Part shown: piece by piece, positions 52,569-60,789 of the stretch | Position numbering within the stretch: position 1 is the first letter of the stretch | How the letters are laid out: every line of letters starts with the position of its first letter | Assembly: GCA_019745155.1 (NCBI GenBank) | Contig: JAIETM010000015.1 | Span: 1-64,000 of the forward strand | Source: Chitinophagaceae bacterium | GTDB lineage: Bacteria; Bacteroidota; Bacteroidia; Chitinophagales; Chitinophagaceae | Direction: 5' to 3' | DNA length: 64,000 bases | Notes under the pieces: model-generated | Database searches by the model: none | Seen by the model: the letters and a program-made list of their open reading frames with translations, nothing else | Told to the model about the DNA's origin: nothing | Position numbers and translations under genes: made by a program

Positions 52569-53528
52569 ATGAGTTTTTTCAACAAACTCTTTGGTAAGAA
52601 AGAAAAAGAAACCCTTGATCAAGGTCTTCAGAAGACCAAGGAAGGGTTCTTCTCCAAAATCACCCGTGCCATTGCCGGCAAAAGCAGCATTGATGATGAA
52701 GTGCTGGATAACCTGGAAGAAGCACTCGTCAGTGCGGATGTAGGAATAGATACCACTGTACAGATCATCGAGCGCATCGAAAAGCGTGTAAAGCAGGATA
52801 AATATCTCGGTACTGCCGACCTGAATCGTATTCTGCGCGAAGAGATTCAGGAAGTACTGGTAGATGCTGATGATCAATCGTATAAAAACTTTGATATCCC
52901 TGCTGATAAGAAACCTTACGTGATTTTAGTCGTAGGCGTTAACGGAGTAGGTAAAACCACCACTATTGGTAAGCTCGCATACAACTATAAGAAAGCCGGT
53001 TATGATGTCTTATTAGGTGCAGCAGATACATTTCGTGCTGCGGCAGTTGATCAGCTGACTATCTGGAGCGAAAGAACAGGCGTACCCATTGTGAAACAAG
53101 CCATGGGTAGCGATCCCAGCGCAGTTGCATATGATACCGTGCAAAGTGCGGTGGCACGCGGTACGGATGTAGTGATTATTGATACTGCTGGTCGTTTGCA
53201 TAACAAAGCCCATTTGATGGAGGAGTTGAGCAAGATTCGCCGTGTGATTACCAAAGTGTTGCCAGATGCACCACATGAAGTAATGCTAGTACTGGATGGT
53301 TCTACCGGACAAAATGCTTTGGAGCAAGCCAAACATTTTACTGCAGCTACTGATGTGAATGCGCTGACTATTACCAAATTAGATGGCACTGCCAAAGGTG
53401 GTGTGGTATTGGCGATTGCCAATCAGTTCAAGATTCCGGTAAAGTTTATTGGGGTTGGGGAGAAGATGGAAGACCTCCTGATTTTCGATAAGCAGGAATT
53501 TGTGGATAGCTTATTCAAGCTGGATTAA
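52569..53528 (+). CDS. ftsY: Signal recognition particle receptor FtsY
   Basis: This is the 319-residue SRP GTPase that docks ribosome-SRP complexes at the membrane. A short N-terminal helical region (MSFFNKLFGKKEKETLDQGL) lacks the long acidic A domain of E. coli FtsY. NG domain: G1 GVNGVGKTTTIGKLA, G2/G3 DTFRAAAVDQL and DTAGRLHN, G4 TKLDGTAKGG, closing GEKMEDLLIFD. The open frame extends 20 codons upstream through the terminator; the ATG at 52569 is used. Order rpmB-rpmG-DUF4295-ftsY is standard in the phylum. Confidence 0.95.
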   Translation: MSFFNKLFGKKEKETLDQGLQKTKEGFFSKITRAIAGKSSIDDEVLDNLEEALVSADVGIDTTVQIIERIEKRVKQDKYLGTADLNRILREEIQEVLVDADDQSYKNFDIPADKKPYVILVVGVNGVGKTTTIGKLAYNYKKAGYDVLLGAADTFRAAAVDQLTIWSERTGVPIVKQAMGSDPSAVAYDTVQSAVARGTDVVIIDTAGRLHNKAHLMEELSKIRRVITKVLPDAPHEVMLVLDGSTGQNALEQAKHFTAATDVNALTITKLDGTAKGGVVLAIANQFKIPVKFIGVGEKMEDLLIFDKQEFVDSLFKLD

Positions 53529-53555
53529 CCATTTGACCAAAATATTATAGCATAC

Positions 53556-53581
53556 AAAAGCAGCGAATAGCTGCTTTTTTT
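53556..53581 (+). terminator. Intrinsic terminator of ftsY
   Basis: AAAAGCAGC / GCTGCTTTT, a perfect 9-bp stem with a GAATA loop and a run of T, lies 27 bp after the ftsY stop. The rest of the gap to 53762 is AT-rich with no gene. Confidence 0.93.
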
Positions 53582-53762
53582 GTGATTACTGATACTTACT
53601 TATGCGTATTTTGTTACACTTCTTTCAATAGGATTAAAAATATATACTATTGACTATCAATTTGTTAAATTCTATTAATGGCTTTTTAATTCGTTGGATG
53701 CGAATTGACGAATAATTTGCACCCGGTTCAGAAAAAATATCCAAATCCAATAAAGTCCAATT

Positions 53763-54173
53763 ATGAAAGCCATTTTTACGCTCATCTTCTTCTCCCTTTC
53801 CATTGTTGTTTTTGCAGGCGGTGTTTCTGGTGGCAAATCTGATGTACCTACACAGCATTCCAGTTACTCCTCTCAGCAGTTATTAAACATGGCGACTAAA
53901 ATGTCTGAGCAGTTAAAAGTAAAATTAGACCTCAGCACATTTCAGCGAGATGCACTCAAGCGTTCATTGTATAGCTTTCTGCAGAAAAAATCTGCTATCG
54001 TTCCCATGATCCAAACCAATTATGCGGAATATACTTATCGTCATAATCGTATCATGAACGACTTCAAAAAGGATATGGACTTTTTCTTCTACGAAGTAGA
54101 TAAGAAGAACTTCCATGCATTGAAGCCAGCGAGCTACGATCCATCGAACCCTTACTCTTACATTTTCTATTAA
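53763..54173 (+). CDS. Small secreted helical protein, function unknown
   Basis: This is a 136-residue protein with a signal peptide (MKAIFTLIFFSLSIVVFAGG, cleaved near residue 18). The mature part is helical (about 38-110), with a K..L.L...QRDALKRSLYSFLQKK segment that loosely recalls Spy/CpxP-like periplasmic proteins, without the LTxxQ motif. The C-terminus is rich in Tyr/Phe/Pro. It is convergent with the next gene, with a 4-bp overlap of the stop codons. Confidence 0.6.
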   Translation: MKAIFTLIFFSLSIVVFAGGVSGGKSDVPTQHSSYSSQQLLNMATKMSEQLKVKLDLSTFQRDALKRSLYSFLQKKSAIVPMIQTNYAEYTYRHNRIMNDFKKDMDFFFYEVDKKNFHALKPASYDPSNPYSYIFY

Positions 54174-54646
54174 AAAGCATAGCGGATGCCTAATCCGCCC
54201 CAACCGGCTTCAAAATAGTTGCCGCCAACGAAATTAAACGAGGGCTGCCAGTCGAAACTAATATTCACTGGGGCCCCTTTGATTTTATAGTCCATACCCA
54301 GCACGCCATCTACACCCAGCGAAATACCGCCGGCTTTACCGGGATTATCCTTTACCCATTTGTCGTTCATATAGCCCAGATGCGCGCCGCCGCCGATATA
54401 CCATTTCATGCCTTCCACGGTGCGGATATCTCCATAGATCTGATACAAACCGGTCAAGCGGGAACCATAATCCCACATGTACAATAAACCTTCCACTGCG
54501 CGATTTTCTTGTACAAAATGTTTGGCCGATAAAGCGGCAGGAAAAACCTTCATCCCAATAGAAGTTTTGTAATCTGAACCAAGGTTTTGTGCTGATGCTT
54601 GTAATGCACCGAACAAGATTGCTGCAGCCATCAGTAAGTATTTCAT
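54170..54646 (-). CDS. Small outer-membrane beta-barrel-like protein
   Basis: This is a 158-residue protein with a signal peptide (AAAILFGALQASAQN) and alternating polar/hydrophobic strands rich in Gly and aromatic residues (LLYMWDYGSRLTGLYQIYG, MKWYIGGGAHLGYMND, NISFDWQPSFNFVGG). The last residue is Phe (GIRYAF), the usual C-terminal signal for barrel insertion. An eight-strand OmpA/OmpW-like barrel is likely. No specific role is known. Confidence 0.68.
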   Translation of the reverse strand: MKYLLMAAAILFGALQASAQNLGSDYKTSIGMKVFPAALSAKHFVQENRAVEGLLYMWDYGSRLTGLYQIYGDIRTVEGMKWYIGGGAHLGYMNDKWVKDNPGKAGGISLGVDGVLGMDYKIKGAPVNISFDWQPSFNFVGGNYFEAGWGGLGIRYAF

Positions 54647-54738
54647 GTTTCTGGGTTTTGCTTTGTTATACGAATTACTATGCCAAGTAACAGTCTATTC
54701 CGTTAAGGAAATGTTGAGAATGCTTGCCGATTTTGATT

Positions 54739-54746
54739 TAGGTTTG
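54739..54746 (+). promoter_or_regulatory. -7 element of the prenyl synthase gene
   Basis: TAGGTTTG fits TAnnTTTG; a TTG at 54713-54715 is 23 bp upstream, at the loose end of accepted spacing. The start would fall at about 54752, on the ATG (54751), again suggesting a leaderless transcript. Confidence 0.5.
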
Positions 54747-54750
54747 TGAC

Positions 54751-55716
54751 ATGCATGATTTTACAAGTTTGGTAACAGATTTTGCTGCGCATTTTAACAA
54801 AGCGCATTTTCCTGCAGCACCTGAAAGTCTATATGCACCCTGTGATTATTTTCTGAGTCTGGGTGGTAAGCGTGTTCGCCCAGTGATGTGTTTAATGGGC
54901 AATGAACTATTTGATACCATTCAAGAAGATGCTTATGCTGTAGCCACAGCAATCGAGTTGTTCCACAACTTTACCTTGATTCATGATGATATAATGGATG
55001 CAGCGCCTTTGCGCAGAGGAATGGAAACGGTGCACACTAAATATGGCAGTAATACTGCCTTGCTCAGTGGTGATGTGATGCTGATTCGTGCGTATGAGCA
55101 ATTGGCGCAAATCAATCCAACTTTGTTGCCACGTATTCTTCAATTGTTCAATACGACTTCACGTGAAGTATGTGAAGGGCAGCAGATGGATATGGATTTT
55201 GAACAGCAGCAGGATGTACAGTTGGATGCATATATCCATATGATCACATTGAAGACTTCAGTACTGCTTGCCGCGAGTTTAGAAATGGGGGCGATCATTG
55301 GCGGTGCCAGCGAAGGCAATTGCCGACACCTGTATGAGTTTGGTAAGAACCTCGGTATTGCGTTTCAAATTCAAGACGATTATCTGGATGCATTTGGCGA
55401 TCCGGAGAAATTTGGTAAGGAGCCTGGTGGCGATATCCGACAGAACAAAAAGACTTTTTTATTGATCCATGCATTGGAAACAGCAGATGCAGTGAATAAA
55501 GCAAAGCTTATGCAATTGATGCTGGAAAATCCTTCGGATAAAGTAGTACAGGTACTGGCTATCTTCCGTGCTTGTGGTGTGGATAGCTGGGCCAGGGATT
55601 TGAAGCAGCAGTATGTAGATAAAGCCATGGATCATCTGGAAGCAGTTGCCGTTGTATCAAGCAGAAAGCAGCCACTCAAGGAATTAGCCGCTTTTCTGGT
55701 GCAGCGTGCGCATTAA
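54751..55716 (+). CDS. Polyprenyl (all-trans) diphosphate synthase
   Basis: This is a 321-residue enzyme condensing isopentenyl diphosphate with allylic diphosphates in the cytoplasm. First Asp-rich motif D79-D80-x-x-D83 (IHDDIMDAAPLRRG), second D209-D210-x-x-D213 (QIQDDYLDAFGD); GGKRVRP near residue 38 binds IPP. A Phe lies five residues before the first motif, so geranyl/farnesyl up to geranylgeranyl products are possible; chain length is undetermined. Supplies quinone, carotenoid or lipid carrier precursors. Confidence 0.92.
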   Translation: MHDFTSLVTDFAAHFNKAHFPAAPESLYAPCDYFLSLGGKRVRPVMCLMGNELFDTIQEDAYAVATAIELFHNFTLIHDDIMDAAPLRRGMETVHTKYGSNTALLSGDVMLIRAYEQLAQINPTLLPRILQLFNTTSREVCEGQQMDMDFEQQQDVQLDAYIHMITLKTSVLLAASLEMGAIIGGASEGNCRHLYEFGKNLGIAFQIQDDYLDAFGDPEKFGKEPGGDIRQNKKTFLLIHALETADAVNKAKLMQLMLENPSDKVVQVLAIFRACGVDSWARDLKQQYVDKAMDHLEAVAVVSSRKQPLKELAAFLVQRAH

Positions 55717-55784
55717 AGCCTTATTTTCAGCAAACATTCTATCATCCGATCATTCCTCATTCTATCATTCATTCATTGTAGCAT
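55717..55784. repeat. Low-complexity CATTCTATCATCC leader tract
   Basis: The gap reads CATTCTATCATCCGATCATT, then CCTCATTCTATCATTCATTC-type words, ending 8-10 bp before the permease ATG. It matches in orientation the words before the genes at 4452 (minus) and 49077. Confidence 0.7.
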
Positions 55785-57461
55785 ATGTCCTTACTCCGTA
55801 AAAAATCCATCGATCGTATCATGGCGGAAGCTGCTGCCGGTGAAAGCGATGGCCATGGTGGTGGCCTGAACAAAGTATTGGGCGTTCGCGACCTAACATT
55901 CATGGGTATCGCCGCGGTGATTGGTGCAGGTATCTTTTCTACCATCGGTACGGCTGCGTTTAATGGCGGTCCAGGTATTGCATTACTGTTCATTATTACA
56001 GCAGTTACTTGTGGTTTCTGTGCCTTGTGTTATGCGGAGTTTGCCAGTAGGGTACCCATCTCTGGAAGTGCTTATACCTATGCTTATGTAAGTTTTGGTG
56101 AATTGATCGCCTGGATTATTGGCTGGGCATTGATCTTGGAATATGCTATCGGAAATATTGTAGTGGCAATTAGTTGGAGTGGATACTTCAATAATTTATT
56201 GAATGCATTTGGCATTCATTTACCCGGCTGGTTATTGAAAGATCCTTTTTCGGCTGCCAAGAATTATGAGGAAGCACAGGCGGCTATTCAAGCTGGCACA
56301 CCCTTAACAGATACGATGAAAGAAGCCGTAGCTGCATGGGATGCTGCGCCCGTTATCGGTAACTGGCATTTCTTTGTAAACCTGCCTGCATTCATGATTG
56401 TGTGCCTGATTACCTGGTTGGCTTATGTGGGTATCCGAGAAAGTAAAAAGAGCACCAATTTCATGGTCATTTTCAAAATAGCTGTAATCATTTTCGTAAT
56501 CATTCTCGGCGGTATGTATGTAGATACCACCAATTGGTCGCCATTCATGCCCAATGGCTTTACAGGTGTTTTAGCGGGTGTATCTGCTGTATTCTATGCC
56601 TATATTGGTTTTGATGCCATTTCTACAACGGCAGAAGAGTGTAAGAATCCGCAACGCGATTTGCCGCGTGGTATGATGTATTCATTGATCGTTTGTACCA
56701 TTCTCTACGTATTGATCGCTTTGGTACTTACAGGTATGGTTTCTTACACTGAATTAAAAGTAGATGATCCCTTGGCTTATGTGTTTGAAAAGTTGAATCT
56801 GAAGTGGGCAGGCTATATCATTTCAGTGAGCGCGGTAGTAGCAACTACTTCTGTATTGTTGGTGTTCCAGTTAGGGCAGCCAAGAATCTGGATGAGTATG
56901 AGCCGTGATGGTTTATTGCCGAAACGTTTTGGTAAAGTGCACAGCAAATTCAAGACACCTTCTTTCGCTACTTTGATCAGCGGTGGAGCAGTGGCTTTGT
57001 CTTCTCTGGTATTGCCTAGCATGTTAATGACTGATTTAACCAGTATCGGTACTTTGTTCGCTTTTGTATTGGTTTGCTTTGGTGTATTGGCCTTGCCAGC
57101 TGAGCGTCATGCAGGCAGTGGAAAGTTCAAATTACCCTATATCAATGGACAATTTTTAATTCCAGCAATTGTGATTGGCTTTATCGTTTTGTTCCGCGAG
57201 CGTGTGATGGGTGCTGTGAGCCATATCAGCAATGAAGGCTACCAAGAAATCCTATTCCTCATTTTTATAGCGATTGCGCTTTATGTTGCCTTCCGTGCTT
57301 TCCTGAAGAAGTCATCAGCTATTCCGATATTAGGCGCATTGTGTTGCTTATACCTCATGATTGAGATACCAGCAGTCAGCTGGCTCTGGTTCTTTGCCTG
57401 GATGGCCGTGGGCTTGAGTATTTATTTCTTGTACGGACGTAAGCAAAGCAAGCTAGCCTGA
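55785..57461 (+). CDS. APC-superfamily amino-acid permease (cationic amino-acid transporter type)
   Basis: This is a 558-residue inner-membrane transporter with about 12-14 helices. GVRDLTFMGIAAVIGAGIFSTIG at about residues 28-50 is the APC signature (unwound helix 1). YAEFASRVPISGSAYTYAYVSFGELIAWIIGWALILEYAI follows in the standard order (split here by helices 3-4), and FDAISTTAEECKNPQRDLPRG is the typical helix 6-7 loop. Length and C-terminal helices fit the CAT-like subgroup found in Bacteroidota. It is followed 17 bp later by a DUF2027-Smr gene. Confidence 0.92.
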   Translation: MSLLRKKSIDRIMAEAAAGESDGHGGGLNKVLGVRDLTFMGIAAVIGAGIFSTIGTAAFNGGPGIALLFIITAVTCGFCALCYAEFASRVPISGSAYTYAYVSFGELIAWIIGWALILEYAIGNIVVAISWSGYFNNLLNAFGIHLPGWLLKDPFSAAKNYEEAQAAIQAGTPLTDTMKEAVAAWDAAPVIGNWHFFVNLPAFMIVCLITWLAYVGIRESKKSTNFMVIFKIAVIIFVIILGGMYVDTTNWSPFMPNGFTGVLAGVSAVFYAYIGFDAISTTAEECKNPQRDLPRGMMYSLIVCTILYVLIALVLTGMVSYTELKVDDPLAYVFEKLNLKWAGYIISVSAVVATTSVLLVFQLGQPRIWMSMSRDGLLPKRFGKVHSKFKTPSFATLISGGAVALSSLVLPSMLMTDLTSIGTLFAFVLVCFGVLALPAERHAGSGKFKLPYINGQFLIPAIVIGFIVLFRERVMGAVSHISNEGYQEILFLIFIAIALYVAFRAFLKKSSAIPILGALCCLYLMIEIPAVSWLWFFAWMAVGLSIYFLYGRKQSKLA

Positions 57462-57478
57462 CGTAATTTCGCACCACT

Positions 57479-58504
57479 ATGAAGTATGAAGTGGGCGACG
57501 ATATCATTGTCTTGCATAGCAATGAGGAAGGTAAGGTAGTGGAGATCATCAACGAGAAAATGGTGATGATCGAAGTACGTGGGGTGAAGTTTCCGGCTTA
57601 TATGGATCAGATTGATTTCCCTTACTTCAAAAGATTTACTGAGAAGAAGCTGGTAGTGCCCAAAAAGGCGCCGAAAGTCTTCGTAGATCAAGTTCCTAAA
57701 GAGAAAGGTCAACCCAATAGCATCAAGGTGGCCGATGGTCTATGGCTCAGCCTGATTCCCAAATTTGCGCTTGACGATTTCAATGATGAAGTGGTAGAGT
57801 TGTTCAAGATTCATTTAGTGAACCGCACAGCCAAAGCCCTGAAGTTCCAATACACACAATCCTTTCTGGGTGATCCTGCTTTTGAACTCAGCAGTGAGGT
57901 TTTATCCTTCCATGATTTTTACTTGCATGATATCTCCTTCGGTGATTTCAGTGATAACCCGGTTTTCCGTTTTGTATTTGAGCTGGTGACGCCAGAAAAG
58001 GGTAAAGCCAAGTGGTATGAAACCGAAACACGCATCAAAGCCAAGCAATTATTCAAGCGGATTGAAGAAATGAAGGAAGCCAACGAGCCCATGCTCAGTT
58101 ATTCCTTATTCAAAGATTTTCCGGCTGAACAAGTTGAAGAGAAATTCGAATTAACCGGATTGGCCGCCAAAGGATTCAAAGTCTATGAAGCCAAAGAAGC
58201 CCGCAAGCATTTGCCACCTGCTCGTTCGGTGATTGATCTGCATATGGAGAAGTTAATGGACAATTGGCAAAGCTTATCTACGCTAGAGATTCTAGGTATT
58301 CAATTAGCCGAGTTTGAGAAATACTATGAACTAGCTATTGCCCATCACCAGCCCAGCTTGATTGTGATTCATGGGGTAGGTACTGGTCGCTTACGCGATG
58401 AAATCCATGATTTACTGAAAGGCCGTAAGGAAGTACGCTATTTCGTAAACCAATACGACGCCCGCTTTGGCTATGGGGCCACGGAGATATTCTTTCAGTA
58501 TTGA
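57479..58504 (+). CDS. DUF2027 and Smr-domain protein
   Basis: This is a 341-residue protein. The N-terminal about 60 residues form a small beta-barrel (VGDDIIVLHSNEEGKVVEII), the middle is DUF2027 (about 85-235), and the C-terminal about 85 residues form a Smr domain with DLHMEKL and HGVGTGRLRDEIHDLL motifs (about 258-341). Smr domains are nucleic-acid nicking or RNA endonuclease modules (as in MutS2). The combination is specific to Bacteroidota and its substrate is not known; ribosome rescue or RNA turnover is possible. Confidence 0.88.
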   Translation: MKYEVGDDIIVLHSNEEGKVVEIINEKMVMIEVRGVKFPAYMDQIDFPYFKRFTEKKLVVPKKAPKVFVDQVPKEKGQPNSIKVADGLWLSLIPKFALDDFNDEVVELFKIHLVNRTAKALKFQYTQSFLGDPAFELSSEVLSFHDFYLHDISFGDFSDNPVFRFVFELVTPEKGKAKWYETETRIKAKQLFKRIEEMKEANEPMLSYSLFKDFPAEQVEEKFELTGLAAKGFKVYEAKEARKHLPPARSVIDLHMEKLMDNWQSLSTLEILGIQLAEFEKYYELAIAHHQPSLIVIHGVGTGRLRDEIHDLLKGRKEVRYFVNQYDARFGYGATEIFFQY

Positions 58505-58681
58505 CGATGATTCAATGATAGGATGATAGGATGATAGGATGATAGGATGGTGGAATGATAGAAGGTAGTCAAATGAGCTATTAGCCATGGACTATCAGCC
58601 ATATGTCTATTGACGATTCACGACTGACGCTTTCCGCTCAGGGCTGAAGGCTTAACGCTCAATGCTCAATGCTCAATGCTT

Positions 58682-58968
58682 AACGCCTAATGCTAAGTGC
58701 TTAATGCTCAATACAATTATAGCCTTGCGGCTTATCTACATGCTTTACGCTTTCTGCTCAGAGCTGAGTGCTTAATACAATTGTTGCTTTCTGCCTGTTG
58801 TATCAGTTTAAGAAATGCAACCACGAAGTGGTTGAATATGCATAGTTCAACAGTCTATCAAGAAAAACGACCCTGAAGGGGTCGAATTGCTTAGGGATTA
58901 ACGCTCAATGCTAAGTACTTAATGCTCAATACAATTATAGCCTTGCGGCTTATCTATATGCTTTACGC
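58682..58968 (+). repeat. 69-bp direct repeat, two copies
   Basis: Copies at 58682-58750 and 58900-58968 run from AACGC..AATGCTAAGT to CTATCTxATGCTTTACGC-like ends and differ at four positions. They share an ACAATTATAGCCTTGCGGCT core. The direct order and small divergence point to a fairly recent duplication inside the tract. Confidence 0.85.
58819..58884. repeat. Two REP-like hairpins (AACCACGAAGTGGTTGAAT type)
   Basis: AACCAC-GAA-GTGGTT (58819-58833, then GAAT) and CGACCC-TGAAG-GGGTCG (58868-58884, then AAT) share the layout stem, GAA-containing loop, stem, GAAT tail. Hairpins of this form are widely dispersed in Bacteroidota genomes (from memory). They differ in stem sequence but keep base pairing, so the structure is what is conserved. 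Confidence 0.65.
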
Positions 58969-59014
58969 GTTCAGCTTTATGCCTTATGCGTTCTGCTATG
59001 TGCGTTCCAACAAA

Positions 59015-59470
59015 TCAATCAAACAATTCCAACTTGTGCTTGCCTTCGTAGGTAAAAGGCATATTTACAAAAACGCCTGATTTACCTACCCTTGTGGTGC
59101 CCTTCACCCGCATGGTCACTTCCTTATTCAATAAAACCGTCAGGGCGTTTTTAAAGACACCCCGCATATCTACCAGCATGCTGGAGGGGAGCACAAACTC
59201 CGACTGCTTGGGCACCCGCATCAATGTATCCAGTTGGTATCGACCAAGGTATTGGTTGTTCATATAAACTTCACAGTCCACCTTCTTGATATCCACTCTA
59301 AAACGGTTTGGGTTGAAGTACACCAAATCCAGTTTGATTCTCGACTTGTCAAATCCCAGTTTATCAACCTCGATATTCCGGACATCGCGGTATTCGAACG
59401 ATTTGGGAGCGGTGCAAGCAAGGGTGGAGCAGAGGCCAATTAGCAGGGTTATTCGGGTAGTCCAGTTCAT
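59015..59470 (-). CDS. LEA14-like (LEA type 2) lipoprotein
   Basis: This is a 151-residue lipoprotein, lipobox STLAC (Cys19). The mature domain matches the water-stress/LEA type 2 fold: DVRNIEVDKLGFDKSRIKLDLVYFNPNRF, with the conserved FNPN turn, then CEVYMNNQYLGRYQLD and a closing KGTTRVGK..VFVNMPFTYEG. Probably periplasmic; role unknown. It is the last core-like gene before the AT-rich island. Confidence 0.8.
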   Translation of the reverse strand: MNWTTRITLLIGLCSTLACTAPKSFEYRDVRNIEVDKLGFDKSRIKLDLVYFNPNRFRVDIKKVDCEVYMNNQYLGRYQLDTLMRVPKQSEFVLPSSMLVDMRGVFKNALTVLLNKEVTMRVKGTTRVGKSGVFVNMPFTYEGKHKLELFD

Positions 59471-59695
59471 GCATCAAAGAAACCGATTCGTACGCAAAAG
59501 TCGGAGCCGCCAGTAGAATTTAGGTAACTATATACATCTTCCCACTAAATTATATAACTGATTATAAGTCAATTACACTACAAATAAAGAGAAGTTAAAT
59601 ACTGTAGTATTTTATTTAATAGGAGTTTTGAGATTGAATTCAAAGCATTTAAAAAGACTAAAAGTGCGGGTATTTGTATTTAGTTATATATAATT

Positions 59696-60304
59696 TTATG
59701 CCCATTCATTAGGCTTAATTATATCTGCCCCGTACTTATCTTTTAGGGTGTTCGGAAATTGTGATTGATTAATGTTGCTTTTGCCTATTACCATTGATCC
59801 GTTTGAGAATTTAGACATTTCGTCATTTTTTCTATTTGGAGGGAAAGCTATTATTATTCTTTTTTTAGGATGGTTCTCGTATATGTATTTTATTGTTGGT
59901 AGGTAATCAGTATCTCCGCTAATTAGAACTGCCGTATCAAATCTATCTTCAAATAAATCTTTTATAATATTCATTGATAGTGCTACATCGGTGCCTTTTT
60001 CTAAAATTTCATAAGTTATCCCGCCACAACTTAAGCACTTGACGGGTTCTTTTTTAAATTTCCCGAAATACACTTTAATAATGTTAGATTTTGTTTCAAG
60101 AGCGGAAATGTATTTTTTTTGTCTTAACCTTTTATCTACATCACTGGTAATCAATGTTGTAAAATAATTTACTTCAACTAATTTTTGCGAAGGCTTTAAT
60201 AACTTTTTTGCTAATTCCTCCAAGTCTATCCATTTTTTGCACCCAGCAGAGGTTAACCCAAAATAAAAGTTAAACCCATCTACATAGAAAATTACCCTAT
60301 CCAT
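59696..60304 (-). CDS. NYN-domain (PIN-like, LabA/DUF88) predicted nuclease
   Basis: This is a 202-residue protein of the NYN family, PIN-like RNases. Acidic residues at the expected sites: D9 and N12 in FYVDGFNFYFG, D106 in EKGTDVALSMNIIKD, D131 and D133 in LISGDTDYLPTIKYI. A CLSCGG element (C90, C93) inserted in the middle is typical of the phage/island group of this family and may bind zinc. It is strongly AT-rich. Its start codon is about 30 bp from the divergent promoter of a putative small RNA. A role in RNA cleavage is likely; the target is unknown. Confidence 0.85.
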   Translation of the reverse strand: MDRVIFYVDGFNFYFGLTSAGCKKWIDLEELAKKLLKPSQKLVEVNYFTTLITSDVDKRLRQKKYISALETKSNIIKVYFGKFKKEPVKCLSCGGITYEILEKGTDVALSMNIIKDLFEDRFDTAVLISGDTDYLPTIKYIYENHPKKRIIIAFPPNRKNDEMSKFSNGSMVIGKSNINQSQFPNTLKDKYGADIIKPNEWA

Positions 60305-60308
60305 TTAT

Positions 60309-60340
60309 TTGTTATTTAGAAAAATAATACTCTATATTTG
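60309..60340 (+). promoter_or_regulatory. Promoter of the putative small RNA
   Basis: A -33 TTG at 60309-60311 and a -7 TATATTTG at 60333-60340 with a 21-bp spacer fully fit the Bacteroidota consensus. The start is expected at about 60347. There is no plus-strand open frame between it and the terminator at 60373-60401. Confidence 0.75.
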
Positions 60341-60346
60341 CATTAC

Positions 60347-60401
60347 AACGCCGAGTTTTTAAATTCGGTCTGACGCATCAGAAATGATGCGTTTCTTTTT
60401 T
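60347..60401 (+). ncRNA. Putative small RNA of about 55 nt ending in an intrinsic terminator
   Basis: Downstream of a consensus promoter, the transcript would hold two hairpins. Hairpin 1 is CCGA(G)...(T)TCGG (60351-60368). Hairpin 2 is ACGCATCA-GAAA-TGATGCGT (60373-60392), a perfect 8-bp stem with a GNRA tetraloop followed by TTCTTTTTT. It has no start codon or reading frame of note. It lies between the divergent NYN nuclease gene and a small membrane-protein gene on the minus strand, so it is not the terminator of either. Existence is inferred from sequence alone. Confidence 0.6.
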
Positions 60402-60459
60402 ATATTATAGTAAAATTAAAATAAAAGGCTAAGAATTATCTTAGCCTTTCTTCTTTTCA

Positions 60460-60642
60460 TTAAGGGTTATTAAAGAAGTCTTTTAGTTTTCTGAAAGAAA
60501 GGTACAATAAAGTAAAGTACCCTATAAATGCAAAAATCCTTATGAAGAAAATATACTTATCCTGATTGTCAAACATATAAAGAATAGGCCATGGGGATAA
60601 TAATCCCAATATCAAGCCTATTACATTAATTGCTTTTTTCAT
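60460..60642 (-). CDS. Tiny two-TM membrane protein
   Basis: This is a 60-residue protein with two hydrophobic segments (about 5-24 and 30-50; INVIGLILGLLSPWPILYMF and YIFFIRIFAFIGYFTLLYLS) and a basic tail RKLKDFFNNP. Its ATG overlaps the end of the 49-residue gene upstream by 17 bp in another frame, so the two are probably translated together. Family unknown. Part of the AT-rich island. Confidence 0.5.
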   Translation of the reverse strand: MKKAINVIGLILGLLSPWPILYMFDNQDKYIFFIRIFAFIGYFTLLYLSFRKLKDFFNNP

Positions 60643-60775
60643 TCGGTTTTGCTTTTGGCTTAGTTGCTTGCTTTTTAGTTACAGGAGTATTTAGGGCTTT
60701 GTTTACGGCATCTTTAAAAGATAGATTTATCTTAACCCTAACTGGTTTATTTGATTCCGTTGCCCTAATTTTCAT
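60626..60775 (-). CDS. Tiny basic protein, 49 residues
   Basis: It begins MKIRATESNKPVRVKINLSF, continues KDAVNKALNTPV, and ends in a Lys-rich tail (TKKQATKPKAKPNEKSN). It is strongly basic with no hydrophobic stretch, so nucleic-acid or protein binding is possible. It overlaps the start of the two-TM gene by 17 bp and is divergent from the plus-strand gene at 60790, with 14 bp between starts. The frame is short, but codon use and the overlap-with-next-ATG layout favour a real gene. Confidence 0.5.
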   Translation of the reverse strand: MKIRATESNKPVRVKINLSFKDAVNKALNTPVTKKQATKPKAKPNEKSN

Positions 60776-60789
60776 ATCAAATTAATTTG

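Larger units (their letters stand above)
58505..59014. repeat. Long intergenic word-repeat tract 5
   Basis: The 510-bp gap has no gene. It opens with five GATAGGATGATAGG-type units (58513-58550), continues with AGCCATGGACTATCAGCCAT, then a run CGCTCAATGCTCAATGCTCA of about 9-bp units, then a 69-bp unit present twice (58682-58750 and 58900-58968), with two short hairpins between. It ends against the stop of a convergent lipoprotein gene. Confidence 0.8.

Noticed and set aside
58505-58990. CRISPR array suggested by regularly spaced short repeats
   Set aside because: Repeats are degenerate, of 7-16 bp, directly adjacent and without unique spacers of constant length; no cas genes are present in the window.
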